Assembly (NCBI RefSeq): GCF_000312045.1
Contig: NZ_HE978634.1
Coordinates: forward strand, 1,482,098-1,546,097
DNA length: 64,000 nucleotides
Direction of reading: 5' to 3'
Origin: Noviherbaspirillum massiliense JC206
GTDB taxonomy: Bacteria > Pseudomonadota > Gammaproteobacteria > Burkholderiales > Burkholderiaceae_D
Part shown: piece by piece, positions 35,761-47,535 of the stretch
Layout of the letters: every line of letters starts with the position of its first letter
How positions within the stretch are numbered: position 1 is the stretch's first letter
The notes under the pieces: generated by a model
Databases searched by the model: none
What the model was told of the DNA's origin: nothing
Seen by the model: the letters and a program-made list of their open reading frames with translations, nothing else
Program-made: the position numbers and the translations under genes

Positions 35761-37110
35761 ATGGCAACAGCAGTCGAAACCCTGGATAAACTCGAACGCC
35801 GCATCACCATCACCCTGCCACTGGCCGATGTGCGAGCCGAAGTCGAGAAGCGCCTCAAGATCCGTGCTCGCACCGCAAAGGCCCCGGGATTCCGTCCGGG
35901 CAAAGTGCCGATGAAGATGGTGGAGGCACAATACGGTTATCAGGTTGAAACGGAAGTCTTGAATGACAAGGTGGGGCGTGCATTCAATGAAGCTGCCGCT
36001 GAAAACAACCTGCGCGTTGCCGGCTTTCCAAAGATCGAACCCAAGACCGGTGAAGGTGTGGGCGAGGGCGCTGTTGCCTTCGACGCCACTTTTGAAGTCT
36101 ATCCGGACGTGAAGATCGGCGACCTTTCCACTGTCGAAGTGGAGAAGGTCAAGACCGACGTCACCGATGCAGAGATCGACAAGACCATCGAGATCCTGCG
36201 CAAGCAGCGTGTCCACTACCACGTCAAGGGCGAGCAAGGCGCGCATGGGGATGGCGGTGCGGACCTGACTGCACAGAATGGCGACCGCGTGACGATAGAT
36301 TTCGTCGGCAAGATTGATGGCGTGGAGTTCCAAGGAGGCAAGGCCGAGGATTTTGTATTCGTGCTGGGCGAAGGCCGCATGCTGCCCGAGTTCGAAGCAG
36401 CGACCATCGGCCTCAAGGTCGGTGAATCCAAGACCTTCCCGTTGAATTTCCCGGCTGATTATCACGGCAAGGATGTTGCCGGCAAAACTGCGGAATTCGC
36501 CATTACGCTGAAGAAGCTCGAATGGGCTCATATGCCGGAGGTTGATGCCGAGTTTGCAAAGTCCTTGGGCATCGCGGATGGCGACATCGGCAAGATGCGC
36601 GCAGACATCAAGTCCAATCTGGAACGGGAAGTCGGCAATCGCGTCAAAGCGAAGACCAAGGATAGCGTGATGGATGCGCTGATCAAGGTAGCCGAACTCG
36701 ACGTGCCGAATGCGCTGGTGGAACAGGATACCGAGCGCCTGGCAGAGATGACCCGTCAGGACATGGCCCAGCGTGGCATGAACGTCAAGGACATGCCGTT
36801 CCCGCCGGATCTATTCAAGGCGCAGGCAGAGCGCCGTGTGCGCCTGGGTCTGATCCTCGCTGAAGTGGTGAAGGCCAACAAGCTGGAAGCCACCGCAGAC
36901 CAGGTGAAGGCGCAGGTTGAGGACTTCGCGCAGAGCTATGAGGATCCGCAACAGGTTGTTAAGTACTATTACAGCGACCGTCGCCGTCTGGCTGAAGTCG
37001 AAGCCCTTGTTTTGGAAGAAAACGTCGTTAACTATGTGCTTGGGAAGGCAAAGGTAACCGAGAAGACGGTTTCGTTTGACGAATTGATGGGCAATACCGC
37101 GCAAGCGTAA
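35761..37110 (+). CDS. tig: Trigger factor
   Basis: Trigger factor is the ribosome-bound chaperone and prolyl isomerase that meets nascent chains at the exit tunnel. From the ATG at 35761 the product has 449 residues. The ribosome-binding N-terminal domain contains the GFRPGKVP signature. The FKBP-type PPIase domain follows ([21 protein letters not shown], about 175-260), then the helical C-terminal chaperone arms. The length is normal. In-frame sequence upstream of 35761 runs into the tRNA and is not coding. The gene is followed by clpP, clpX and lon, the standard protein-quality-control order. Confidence 0.98.
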   Translation: MATAVETLDKLERRITITLPLADVRAEVEKRLKIRARTAKAPGFRPGKVPMKMVEAQYGYQVETEVLNDKVGRAFNEAAAENNLRVAGFPKIEPKTGEGVGEGAVAFDATFEVYPDVKIGDLSTVEVEKVKTDVTDAEIDKTIEILRKQRVHYHVKGEQGAHGDGGADLTAQNGDRVTIDFVGKIDGVEFQGGKAEDFVFVLGEGRMLPEFEAATIGLKVGESKTFPLNFPADYHGKDVAGKTAEFAITLKKLEWAHMPEVDAEFAKSLGIADGDIGKMRADIKSNLEREVGNRVKAKTKDSVMDALIKVAELDVPNALVEQDTERLAEMTRQDMAQRGMNVKDMPFPPDLFKAQAERRVRLGLILAEVVKANKLEATADQVKAQVEDFAQSYEDPQQVVKYYYSDRRRLAEVEALVLEENVVNYVLGKAKVTEKTVSFDELMGNTAQA

Positions 37111-37142
37111 TTTCGCTTGTGCGCTCTCCTTGAGGAATGCAC

Positions 37143-37769
37143 ATGACAGGCATGACAAGACATTCTGCACTGGATACCGACATGCTCGGTATGGTGCCGA
37201 TCGTGATCGAGCAAAGCGGCCGTGGCGAGCGGGCCTATGACATTTACTCGCGCTTGCTGAAAGAGCGCGTGATCTTTCTCGTCGGTCCGGTTACCGATCA
37301 CACCGCCAATCTGATTGTGGCCCAGATGCTGTTTCTGGAAAGCGAAAATCCCGACAAGGATATTTCGCTGTATATCAACTCGCCCGGCGGCTCGGTTTCG
37401 GCCGGCATGGCGATTTATGACACGATGCAATTCATCAAGCCCGACGTTTCGACCCTGTGCACGGGCTTGGCGGCGTCGATGGGCGCTTTCCTCCTGGCGG
37501 CAGGTGCCAAGGGCAAGCGATTCTCTTTGCCGAATTCGCGTATCATGATTCATCAGCCCTTGGGCGGTGCCCAGGGTCAGGCGGCCGATATTGAAATCCA
37601 GGCACGGGAAATTCTCTATCTGCGTGATCGCTTGAACCACATTTTGGCCGAAAAAACCGGCAAAGACGTGGAACAAATCAGCAAGGATACGGACAGAGAT
37701 AATTTTATGTCTGCGGATGAAGCCGCCGCGTATGGCATGATTGACAAGGTGCTGACGAACCGTATTTGA
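37143..37769 (+). CDS. clpP: ATP-dependent Clp protease proteolytic subunit
   Basis: ClpP forms the tetradecameric serine protease barrel fed by ClpX or ClpA. I choose the ATG at 37143 because GAGGA (37132-37136) lies six bases upstream; the ATG at 37137 would abut that site directly. The 208-residue product has the catalytic triad Ser112 (GLAASMGAF), His137 ([15 protein letters not shown]) and Asp186 (DTDRDNF). A short propeptide-like N-terminus precedes the mature core. An intrinsic terminator lies after it, before clpX. Confidence 0.97.
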   Translation: MTGMTRHSALDTDMLGMVPIVIEQSGRGERAYDIYSRLLKERVIFLVGPVTDHTANLIVAQMLFLESENPDKDISLYINSPGGSVSAGMAIYDTMQFIKPDVSTLCTGLAASMGAFLLAAGAKGKRFSLPNSRIMIHQPLGGAQGQAADIEIQAREILYLRDRLNHILAEKTGKDVEQISKDTDRDNFMSADEAAAYGMIDKVLTNRI

Positions 37770-37786
37770 TGGAGCTGTCCAAGTGG

Positions 37787-37825
37787 AAAACGCCCGGACG
37801 CATCCACGTTCGGGCGTTTTGTTTT
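37787..37825 (+). terminator. Intrinsic terminator between clpP and clpX
   Basis: AAAACGCCCG (37787-37796) pairs with CGGGCGTTTT (37811-37820), extended by four more pairs toward the loop, with further T residues after. The stem starts 18 bases past the clpP stop, so clpX needs read-through or its own promoter in the 110 bases that follow. Confidence 0.85.
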
Positions 37826-37931
37826 ATGGCGACGAATCCTCTTAGCTGTTTTTGTTTTCTTGAGCCGTGTCGTGACGAATGTAAAATTCGCAGGTAATAT
37901 CGGAATCAATCCCTAAAGATATTTTCCCCCT

Positions 37932-39200
37932 ATGTCTGACAAAAAATCCTCCAGCGGCGAGAAGTTGCTTTACTGCTCCTTTTGCGGCAAAAGCCAGCAC
38001 GAGGTGAAAAAGCTGATTGCAGGACCCTCGGTATTCATCTGCGATGAATGCATCGATCTTTGCAACGACATCATCCGTGACGAGGCATCCACTATCGAAT
38101 CTGTGGGCGGATCCAAATCCGACCTGCCGACGCCGAATGAAATATTTGAATTGCTTGGCCAGTATGTGATTGGGCAGGACACTGCTAAGCGCATTTTGTC
38201 TGTGGCAGTCTATAACCACTACAAGCGCTTGAAGCACCTCGGCAAGAAGGACGATGTCGAACTGGCAAAGAGCAACATCCTGCTGGTTGGCCCAACGGGT
38301 TCCGGCAAGACTCTGCTTGCACAGACCCTGGCCCGCATGCTGAACGTGCCCTTCGTGATCGCCGACGCCACGACCTTGACCGAGGCCGGCTATGTTGGCG
38401 AGGATGTTGAAAACATCATCCAGAAGCTCTTGCAGAATTGCAATTACGAAGTGGAGAAGGCCCAGAAGGGCATCGTCTACATTGATGAAATCGACAAGAT
38501 TTCGCGCAAATCCGACAATCCTTCGATCACCCGCGATGTGTCGGGTGAAGGCGTGCAGCAAGCATTGCTCAAGCTGATCGAAGGCACGATGGCATCGGTA
38601 CCTCCGCAAGGCGGGCGCAAGCATCCGAACCAGGATTTCGTGCAGATCGATACCACCAATATCCTCTTCATTTGCGGCGGCGCTTTCGATGGGCTGGCCA
38701 AGATCATTTCCAACCGGTCGGAGAAGAGCGGCATTGGCTTCTCTGCAAATGTGAAGAGCCAGCAGGAACGGACTGCAAGCGAGATGCTGCTCGATGTGGA
38801 ACCGGAAGATCTGATCAAGTTCGGGCTGATTCCGGAACTGGTCGGACGCTTGCCGGTAGTGGCCACATTGAGTGAACTAAATGAAGAGGCTTTGATCCAA
38901 ATATTGCTGGAACCCAAGAATGCGCTGATCAAGCAGTATGCCAAACTGCTGCAGATGGAAGGCGCCGAACTTGAGGTTCGCCCAGCGGCATTGCATGCGA
39001 TTGCCCGAAAAGCGCTTGAACGCAAAACGGGTGCACGAGGACTGCGCTCCATTCTTGAGCACGCATTGTTGGACGTAATGTTTGAATTGCCTAACCAGCA
39101 AAACGTCGCCAAGGTGGTTATCGACGAGAATACGATCGTCAATGGAGCCAAGCCTTTGTTGATTTATCACGAGCAGCCTAAAGTTTCCGGGGCGAAGTAG
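37932..39200 (+). CDS. clpX: ATP-dependent Clp protease ATP-binding subunit ClpX
   Basis: ClpX is the AAA+ unfoldase that delivers tagged proteins (for example ssrA-tagged) to ClpP. The 422-residue protein has the N-terminal C4 zinc-binding domain (Cys15, 18, 37, 40), Walker A GPTGSGKT (120-127), Walker [10 protein letters not shown], the ClpP-contacting IGF loop ([10 protein letters not shown]) and the sensor II region with [12 protein letters not shown]. All are intact and the length is standard. Confidence 0.98.
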   Translation: MSDKKSSSGEKLLYCSFCGKSQHEVKKLIAGPSVFICDECIDLCNDIIRDEASTIESVGGSKSDLPTPNEIFELLGQYVIGQDTAKRILSVAVYNHYKRLKHLGKKDDVELAKSNILLVGPTGSGKTLLAQTLARMLNVPFVIADATTLTEAGYVGEDVENIIQKLLQNCNYEVEKAQKGIVYIDEIDKISRKSDNPSITRDVSGEGVQQALLKLIEGTMASVPPQGGRKHPNQDFVQIDTTNILFICGGAFDGLAKIISNRSEKSGIGFSANVKSQQERTASEMLLDVEPEDLIKFGLIPELVGRLPVVATLSELNEEALIQILLEPKNALIKQYAKLLQMEGAELEVRPAALHAIARKALERKTGARGLRSILEHALLDVMFELPNQQNVAKVVIDENTIVNGAKPLLIYHEQPKVSGAK

Positions 39201-39218
39201 TAATCCCAGAAATTTCCG

Positions 39219-39246
39219 GCGGAGCGCGCCTCCGCCTTCGTTTTTG
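39219..39246 (+). terminator. Intrinsic terminator of clpX
   Basis: GGCGGAG (39219-39225) pairs with CTCCGCC (39231-39237) across a five-base loop, followed by TTCGTTTTT. It starts 18 bases past the clpX stop. Confidence 0.7.
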
Positions 39247-39297
39247 CCAAAAAGCATTACAATTTGAACCACAGGAATCACTTCAGGCTTCCATCGC

Positions 39298-39337
39298 AAG
39301 GCCACCCGAGGGCGACTTCGTGTGTGGCTTTTTTTAT
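39298..39337 (+). terminator. Possible second terminator upstream of lon
   Basis: GCCAC (39301-39305) and GTGGC (39324-39328) form a short stem with an 18-base loop, followed by seven T residues. It may be a back-up terminator for clpX or attenuate reading into lon. Confidence 0.5.
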
Positions 39338-39375
39338 TACTGCAAATTGGCAAGTGATTTTTGTTGCCGCTAGTC

Positions 39376-39403
39376 CTTGTGTTTTCGGCGGTCGTGCCAA
39401 CAT
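39376..39403 (+). promoter_or_regulatory. Weak heat-shock-like promoter candidate before lon
   Basis: CTTGTG (39376-39381) and GCCAACAT (39396-39403), 14 bases apart, loosely resemble the sigma32 pattern CTTGAA / CCCCATNT. The spacing is right but the match is partial. lon is a heat-shock gene in E. coli, which is the main reason to note it. Confidence 0.25.
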
Positions 39404-39432
39404 CGTAGGAAAGCACTTAAATAAGGTTCGCC

Positions 39433-41883
<2,451 letters not shown>

Positions 41884-41898
41884 GCTCCCGGCTCCATT

Positions 41899-41927
41899 AA
41901 AAAGCGCTCTTCGGAGCGCTTTTTTTG
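41899..41927 (+). terminator. Intrinsic terminator of lon
   Basis: AAAAGCGCTC and GAGCGCTTTT enclose a TTCG tetraloop, followed by a run of T residues. It lies 16 bases past the lon stop. Confidence 0.92.
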
Positions 41928-42088
41928 CAGAGAAACTTCCGGGCAGGCTGAATGCAGGAATTTTGGCGCCGGCAAAGTTCAGAAGGGGATAGTTAACTAG
42001 TGCATCCCGAGGAAACATGCTGTACAATCATGGTCTTTACGGGGTGGTGACAAACGCCGTAAATGTTTGGCTGACTAAGTAAGCGACA

Positions 42089-42164
42089 GGGTGCTTAGCT
42101 CAGTTGGTAGAGCGGCGCCCTTACAAGGCGTAGGTCGGGAGTTCGAGCCTCTCAGCACCCACCA
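42089..42164 (+). tRNA. tRNA-Val (anticodon TAC)
   Basis: A 76-base cloverleaf. The acceptor GGGTGCT pairs with AGCACCC (42154-42160), followed by A and CCA. The D-arm is TAGCTCAGTTGGTAGAGC. The anticodon loop CTTACAA contains TAC, and the T-arm has GTTCGAG. Confidence 0.97.
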
Positions 42165-42199
42165 GGCAGTCAAGCATCTTGAAAGGTTTTAGCAGTTTA

Positions 42200-42276
42200 G
42201 GAGTGGTAGTTCAGTCGGTTAGAATACCGGCCTGTCACGCCGGGGGTCGCGGGTTCGAGTCCCGTCCACTCCGCCA
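42200..42276 (+). tRNA. tRNA-Asp (anticodon GTC)
   Basis: A 77-base cloverleaf. The acceptor GGAGTGG pairs with CCACTCC (42266-42272), followed by G and CCA. The anticodon loop CTGTCAC holds GTC between the CCGGC and GCCGG stem arms. It lies 35 bases after tRNA-Val and is probably cotranscribed with it. Confidence 0.97.
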
Positions 42277-42277
42277 A

Positions 42278-42312
42278 CAAAAAAAAGGCGAACGCGAGTT
42301 CGCCTTTTTTTA
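42278..42312 (+). terminator. Intrinsic terminator of the tRNA-Val/tRNA-Asp unit
   Basis: AAAAAAGGCGAAC and GTTCGCCTTTTTT flank a GCGA tetraloop with T residues beyond, beginning directly after the tRNA-Asp CCA. Confidence 0.9.
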
Positions 42313-42355
42313 TATGCGATGATATCTGTCGCGATCCGTTAATGAATGGCTGATT

Positions 42356-44302
42356 ATGTTTGAATTTATCCGTACTCATCAGCGCTTGATGCAATTTGTG
42401 CTGCTGCTGTTCATATTTCCCTCGTTCGCCTTTTTCGGCCTCGAGAGCTATACCCGGTTTCGCGATAGCGGCAATTCGGTTGCGAAGGTGGCCGGTCATT
42501 CGATCACGCAGCAGGAATTCGATAACGCACAACGCGAACAGATGGAGCGCTTTCGGCAGATGTTCGGTCAGCAGTTCGACCCGGGCATGCTCGATACACC
42601 GGAGGCAAGGCGCAATATCCTCGATGGCCTGATCACTGAGCGGGTGCTGGCGAAGGATGTCGCCGACAAGCACCTGTCGGTATCGGACCAGGCGCTGCGC
42701 CAGACGATTCTTTCCATGCCGGGCATGCTGGATTCAGAAGGTAAATTCGACGGCGAGCGCTACAAGTCGTTGCTCGCGATGCGCGGCATGACGCCCCAGA
42801 TTTTCGAAGCCCGCCTGCGGCGCGACATTGCGCTGCAGCAGATGGACTCGGCCATCCAATCCAGCGTCTTCGTGCCGAATACGGTCGCAAGCCTGGTGTC
42901 GGATTTGTACGAACAGGAGCGCACGGTACAGCAATTGCTGTTCAAGCCATCCGATTACGTGTCGCAGGTCAAAGTCACCGATGAAATGGTGAAGGAGTAC
43001 TACGACAAGAATGGTGTCCAGTTCGAAATCCCCGAGCAGGTGAAAGCCAATTATGTCGTGCTGGACCGGAACGCGGTGGCATCGCAAATCCAGGTAAGCG
43101 ATGCGGATATCAAGTCCTATTACGATCAGAACCAGAAGCGCTATTCCGTGGACGAGCAGCGCCGCGCCAGTCATATCCTGTTGACGGTGCAGAAGGGCGC
43201 ATCCGCAGCGGACAAGGCCGCAGTGAAGGATAAGGCGGAGAAGCTGGTCGCACAATTGCGCAAGAACCCGGGTGACTTCGCCAAGCTGGCCAAGGAGAAT
43301 TCACAGGATCCGGGCTCGGCGGAACAAGGAGGCGACCTCGGCTTCTTCGGCAAGGGAATGATGGTCAAGCCTTTCGAAGATGCGGTTTACAAATTGAAGG
43401 AAGGCGAGATCAGCGACCCGGTCGAGTCCGAGTTCGGCTATCACATCATCAAGGTGACAGGCATCAAGCCGGCATCCGTGAAGAGCCTTGCCGAAGTCAA
43501 GAATGAAGTCGCCGGAGAAATCAAGAAGCAGTTGGCTGCAAAGAAATACTCCGAACTCGCAGAAGTATTCAGCAATACTGTGTACGAGCAATCCGACAGC
43601 CTGAAACCGGTAGCGGACAAGTTGGGCCTGAAAATCGAAACGCTCGACAACGTGACGCGCACGCCCAATCCCAAGCAGCCAGCCGACGCGCCTTACAACC
43701 AGCCGAAATTCCTGCAAGCCCTGTTTTCGGATGAGGCAATCAAGAACAAGCGCAATACCGAGGCGGTGGAAGTTGCGCCAAGTACGCTGATTGCAGGCCA
43801 TGTGTTGGAATACAAGCCGGTGACGAAGCGTCCGCTCGATGAAGTGCGGGCAATGGTGAGGGAGCGGCTTGTCCAGGCCGAGGCAGCCAAGCTCGCCAGA
43901 AAGGCAGGAGAAGAAAAGCTTGCCCAGCTGAAGACGAAGGACGACACAGCCGGTTTTTCCGAAGCGAAAACCGTGTCACGCGTGAACAATCAAGGCCTTG
44001 CGCCGACGGCGTTTGCTGCCGTGATGAAGGCCGATACTAGCAAGCTGCCGGCATACACCGGTGCAGATATGCCGGGCCAGGGGTATGCCGTTTTCCGCAT
44101 TGGCAAGGTAAGCCAGCCAGCAACGGTGGACAAGACGCAGCGCCAGGCTCAGCAGGCTGAAATCAGGAACGCGCTCGGGCAGCAGAACACGCTGGCATAC
44201 ATCAATGCGCTGAAACAAAGTGCCAAGGTGGAAATCCTCAAGCCGGAATTGAAGCCCGCCAGCGAGCGCCAGAAGGATGGCAATAATCCCGACGTGAAGT
44301 GA
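42356..44302 (+). CDS. ppiD: Peptidyl-prolyl cis-trans isomerase PpiD
   Basis: PpiD is a membrane-anchored periplasmic chaperone that meets proteins leaving the Sec translocon. The 648-residue protein has one N-terminal transmembrane helix ([17 protein letters not shown]) and a SurA-like N-domain. A single parvulin domain sits near 265-365 ([46 protein letters not shown]), followed by a C-terminal chaperone region. The layout matches E. coli PpiD. It follows the lon-tRNA-Val-tRNA-Asp stretch, with a terminator on each side. Confidence 0.94.
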   Translation: MFEFIRTHQRLMQFVLLLFIFPSFAFFGLESYTRFRDSGNSVAKVAGHSITQQEFDNAQREQMERFRQMFGQQFDPGMLDTPEARRNILDGLITERVLAKDVADKHLSVSDQALRQTILSMPGMLDSEGKFDGERYKSLLAMRGMTPQIFEARLRRDIALQQMDSAIQSSVFVPNTVASLVSDLYEQERTVQQLLFKPSDYVSQVKVTDEMVKEYYDKNGVQFEIPEQVKANYVVLDRNAVASQIQVSDADIKSYYDQNQKRYSVDEQRRASHILLTVQKGASAADKAAVKDKAEKLVAQLRKNPGDFAKLAKENSQDPGSAEQGGDLGFFGKGMMVKPFEDAVYKLKEGEISDPVESEFGYHIIKVTGIKPASVKSLAEVKNEVAGEIKKQLAAKKYSELAEVFSNTVYEQSDSLKPVADKLGLKIETLDNVTRTPNPKQPADAPYNQPKFLQALFSDEAIKNKRNTEAVEVAPSTLIAGHVLEYKPVTKRPLDEVRAMVRERLVQAEAAKLARKAGEEKLAQLKTKDDTAGFSEAKTVSRVNNQGLAPTAFAAVMKADTSKLPAYTGADMPGQGYAVFRIGKVSQPATVDKTQRQAQQAEIRNALGQQNTLAYINALKQSAKVEILKPELKPASERQKDGNNPDVK

Positions 44303-44319
44303 TCGCCGTCCCTGACCAA

Positions 44320-44351
44320 GAAGCCGCTCGACTGCAGAGCGGCTTTTTTTT
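44320..44351 (+). terminator. Intrinsic terminator of ppiD
   Basis: AAGCCGCTC (44321-44329) pairs with GAGCGGCTT (44337-44345) across a seven-base loop, followed by a T run of eight. It starts 18 bases past the stop. Confidence 0.9.
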
Positions 44352-44479
44352 GCCCGGGACCCTGCCCATCTCGATTCGTTGCCGCTTGCGATATGCCGCG
44401 TAGGGCGCAGTTGCGGGCAAGGGCGGTGAGGAGCAGCATCAGCGCACAGACTCGATGTGCGCCGAAGCGTTCTCGTTCT

Positions 44480-45130
44480 CTATTTGGTGAGTAGCACCTT
44501 CAGCTGCGGCCAGACATTATTGAGCATGATGGGCTGGGCCGCTGCCGTAGGATGGATGCGGTCGGCCTGGAACAGGTCGGTGCGGTCGGCGACATCTGCA
44601 AGCAAAAATGGCACCAGTGGAACCTTGCTGCTCTTGGCCACCTGCGAATACAGAGCCGCAAATTTCTGGGTATATTCGCGACCGTAATTTGGCGGAATCT
44701 GCATGCCGACCAACAGCACTCGCGCATTTGCCCTTTGTGCGGCAGTCACCATTGCCCGCAGATTGCTTTCGGTCGATGCCAGCGGGAGCCCCCGCAAGCC
44801 ATCATTCCCTCCTAGTTCGATGATGACAATGGAGGGATGATGCTGGTCGAGGAGCGCCGGCAGGCGAGCTCTGCCACCGCTGGTGGTTTCACCGCTGATG
44901 CTCGCATTGACGACCCTGGCATCGATGTTTTCTTCCTTGAGCCTTTTCTCGAGCAGCGGGACCCAGCCCGTGCCGCGTGACAGTCCGTATTCAGCCGACA
45001 GGCTGTCCCCGAGCACCAGCACGGTTTTTGATGCAGAATAGGCGCACGTCACGCAGAGAGTCAGCGCAATGAATGCAATCGCGCGCATGCTCCGGGCAAA
45101 ACTTTCCGATTTCTTTTGAACATACTGCAT
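44480..45130 (-). CDS. tesA: SGNH-family esterase / lysophospholipase TesA
   Basis: TesA is a periplasmic multifunctional esterase (thioesterase I, protease I, lysophospholipase L1). The 216-residue product has an N-terminal signal peptide with a hydrophobic stretch (AIAFIALTLCVTCAYSA). The GDSLSAEYG block carries the nucleophilic Ser, GGND the oxyanion Asn, and DRIHPTAAAQ the Asp-x-x-His of the triad. The ATG at 45130 has AAGGA seven bases upstream, which decides it over the Met at 45088 (MRAIAF). That start shares the CATG 45128-45131 with the divergent ybbA start. The tesA/ybbA divergent pair is as in E. coli. Confidence 0.92.
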   Translation of the reverse strand: MQYVQKKSESFARSMRAIAFIALTLCVTCAYSASKTVLVLGDSLSAEYGLSRGTGWVPLLEKRLKEENIDARVVNASISGETTSGGRARLPALLDQHHPSIVIIELGGNDGLRGLPLASTESNLRAMVTAAQRANARVLLVGMQIPPNYGREYTQKFAALYSQVAKSSKVPLVPFLLADVADRTDLFQADRIHPTAAAQPIMLNNVWPQLKVLLTK

Positions 45131-45812
45131 GTTGGATCCTTCCATCTCTTCGGCAGCCATCGAAGTCATTCATTTGAGCAAGCGGGTTGCCGACGCGACC
45201 GGTGAATTGACCATTTTGCAAAACGTCGATTTTACCGTGCAGCCCGGCGAGACGCTTGCCATCGTCGGCGCGTCCGGTTCGGGAAAATCCACGTTGCTCG
45301 GCTTGCTGGCAGGTTTGGATACGCCGTCGGAGGGGACGGTCAAATTGCACGGGACAGACATCTTTGCCGTGGATGAAGATGGGCGCGCTGCGCTGCGCAA
45401 GAGCAAGCTGGGTTTCGTATTCCAATCCTTTCAGTTGCTGGCCCACCTGAACGCGCTGGAAAACGTGATGCTGCCGCTGGAACTGCGTGGCGACGCCAGG
45501 GCAAGGGAAAAGGCCGAAGCGATGCTGGCACGCGTAGGGCTGTCGAGCCGCCTCAAGCATTATCCCAAGTATCTGTCTGGCGGTGAACAGCAGCGTGTCG
45601 CACTGGCACGTGCCTTCGTGACGGAACCGCCTCTGCTGTTTGCAGATGAGCCGACTGGCAGCCTGGATGCGGCAACCGGGGAGGCAGTAATTCAGCTCAT
45701 GTTTGAACTCAACAGGGAGCGCGGCTCTACTCTGGTACTGGTCACGCATGACCCCATGATTGCCGCGCGCTGCATGCGCACCATCACGATCGTCGCAGGT
45801 CGGCTGAACTGA
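45129..45812 (+). CDS. ybbA: ABC transporter ATP-binding protein YbbA
   Basis: A 227-residue LolD/MacB-like ATPase divergent from tesA, matching E. coli YbbA. It has Walker [10 protein letters not shown], the Q-loop FVFQSFQLL, signature [14 protein letters not shown] and Walker [13 protein letters not shown], with VTHD for the switch His. In E. coli the FtsX-like permease gene ybbP follows. Here the next gene is nnr on the opposite strand, so the ATPase has no adjacent partner. The start codon has no clear ribosome-binding site. Confidence 0.93.
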   Translation: MLDPSISSAAIEVIHLSKRVADATGELTILQNVDFTVQPGETLAIVGASGSGKSTLLGLLAGLDTPSEGTVKLHGTDIFAVDEDGRAALRKSKLGFVFQSFQLLAHLNALENVMLPLELRGDARAREKAEAMLARVGLSSRLKHYPKYLSGGEQQRVALARAFVTEPPLLFADEPTGSLDAATGEAVIQLMFELNRERGSTLVLVTHDPMIAARCMRTITIVAGRLN

Positions 45813-45838
45813 TGGCGCAGCGGCTTTGCGGAGTGCGT

Positions 45839-47368
45839 TTAGTGCGCGCCACGCGGTGAGCGCCCATTCCCGGCCAGCTGGTTCAAGGCCAGACGCACGG
45901 CCGGAATCAGCTCGCTGGCGGTGAGCCCGATCGGGCCGCTACCTTGTTCCACCAGTATGTCGGCTGCATGTCCATGCAGCCAGACTGAGCCAAGCGCTGC
46001 TTCCCATGCAGGCCAGTGCTGCGCCAGCAGTGCCCCGCAAATACCTGACAGTACATCGCCGCTCCCGGCAGTGGCGAGGGCAGGATTGCCGGTAGCATTC
46101 ACGACGGCTTCGCCATCCGGGCGGGCAATCACCGTTCCGGAGCCTTTCAGTGCCACGACGGCATTGAACCGGCTGGCCAACTGACGGGCGGCTGCCAGGC
46201 GGTCGCGCTGGATTTCCGCGGCCGTTGTGCCGAGCAGACGCGCCGCTTCCAGGGGGTGTGGCGTCATCAGCGCGTTTTCTGTCCGCTCGGCGAGCTTCTG
46301 CGCGAGCGCTGGAAAGGCTGCAAGCAGGTTCAGCGCGTCGGCATCGAGCACCAGCTTGGAAGCGCTGAGCGAGCGCTCGAGAAGGGCCTGCGCGATATTC
46401 GATGTTCCGAGGCCGGGGCCGGTGATCAGGACTGACGTTCCGATACCGATATGCGTCGCACGGCGGCACATCAATTCCGGATGGGCATTGTCGTAGGCAA
46501 GCGGCTCTCCGAGGAACCCGATGAAGACGCGGCCCGCACCGCATTTCGCAGCGGCACGTCCTGCCAGAACCGCCGCACCTGCCATGCCGGGTGCGCCACC
46601 GATGATGCCAACATCGCCGTAGGTACCCTTGTGGGAATTCCGGGAGCGCGGCCGGAGGAATTCTGCGAACAGGGCGACATCGTTGAGGCGCGCATGCGAG
46701 GTGTGGAGAAATCTCTCATCAACATGCAGGTTGGCGACGCTGACCTTGCCTGCATAGTCCTGGCCGTCGCAGGTATGCAGGCCGGGTTTGTCGCCGATAA
46801 AGGTGATCGTATGGCTGGCTCGCACCGTGACTCCCTGTTTGCCGATGACGTTGCCGGTATCGGCATCGAGCCCGCTCGGAACGTCGAGAGCCAGCACCGG
46901 GCAGTCAAGTTGATTGATTCGCGCGACCAGGTCTGCCAGCTCCCCTTCGATCGGACGGGCCAACCCAATGCCGAACAAGCCATCGATCACGAGCGAATAG
47001 TTCGAGGAAAGGATATCTTCGCGACGCGCCGGGTCGGCAAACTGCAGTGGAACATTTTTCGCGCGCTGCAGCGCCTGCTGCGCATCGGGTGGAAGCTTGT
47101 CCGCATCCAGGCAGGGCAATACCAGTACCCGCACACCGGCATGAGCCAGCCGAAATGCCGTCTCGAGGGCATCACCGCCATTATTGCCGGGACCGGCGAT
47201 GACCAGCACTTTTGCGGCTTCGGGCGGGTCGGGGATGAGCTTGAGGGCTACTTCCGCCGCGGCCTGTCCTGATCGCTGCATCAGGGTTCCGGCTGGCAAA
47301 CCTGCAAGCGCGGCCCGCTCGATCTCGCGGAGCTCGGCCACCGTATAGAGGAAGGTATGGTTGATCAT
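45839..47368 (-). CDS. nnr: Bifunctional NAD(P)H-hydrate epimerase/dehydratase
   Basis: This enzyme repairs NAD(P)HX, the hydrated form of the cofactors. The N-terminal YjeF_N domain (about 1-215; VLVIAGPGNNGGDALETAFRL) epimerises R- and S-NAD(P)HX. The C-terminal ribokinase-like domain (about 235-495; GTYGDVGIIGGAPGMAGAAVLAGRAA and ATAGSGDVLSGICGALL) performs the ADP-dependent dehydration. At 509 residues it is the full fusion, as in E. coli Nnr. It is convergent with ybbA. Confidence 0.95.
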   Translation of the reverse strand: MINHTFLYTVAELREIERAALAGLPAGTLMQRSGQAAAEVALKLIPDPPEAAKVLVIAGPGNNGGDALETAFRLAHAGVRVLVLPCLDADKLPPDAQQALQRAKNVPLQFADPARREDILSSNYSLVIDGLFGIGLARPIEGELADLVARINQLDCPVLALDVPSGLDADTGNVIGKQGVTVRASHTITFIGDKPGLHTCDGQDYAGKVSVANLHVDERFLHTSHARLNDVALFAEFLRPRSRNSHKGTYGDVGIIGGAPGMAGAAVLAGRAAAKCGAGRVFIGFLGEPLAYDNAHPELMCRRATHIGIGTSVLITGPGLGTSNIAQALLERSLSASKLVLDADALNLLAAFPALAQKLAERTENALMTPHPLEAARLLGTTAAEIQRDRLAAARQLASRFNAVVALKGSGTVIARPDGEAVVNATGNPALATAGSGDVLSGICGALLAQHWPAWEAALGSVWLHGHAADILVEQGSGPIGLTASELIPAVRLALNQLAGNGRSPRGAH

Positions 47369-47535
47369 GGATGGAGCGGGTCAGGAATTAGCCGCAGGCC
47401 GGTAAGCAGAAATTGTATTCCACCCGGGCGGAAAGCTGCGTTGGCCGGGTTGAAAACCCCGCTGGAGCAGGCGATGCATGCAAGGAGGCCGGAATGATGG
47501 AGCCCAAGGCGGACCAGTCCGTCTTTAACGAAGGA

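Noticed and set aside
42023-42028. TACAAT as a -10 for tRNA-Val
   Set aside because: No acceptable -35 at 16-18 bases, and the distance to the tRNA (60 bases) is longer than usual, so I did not annotate it.
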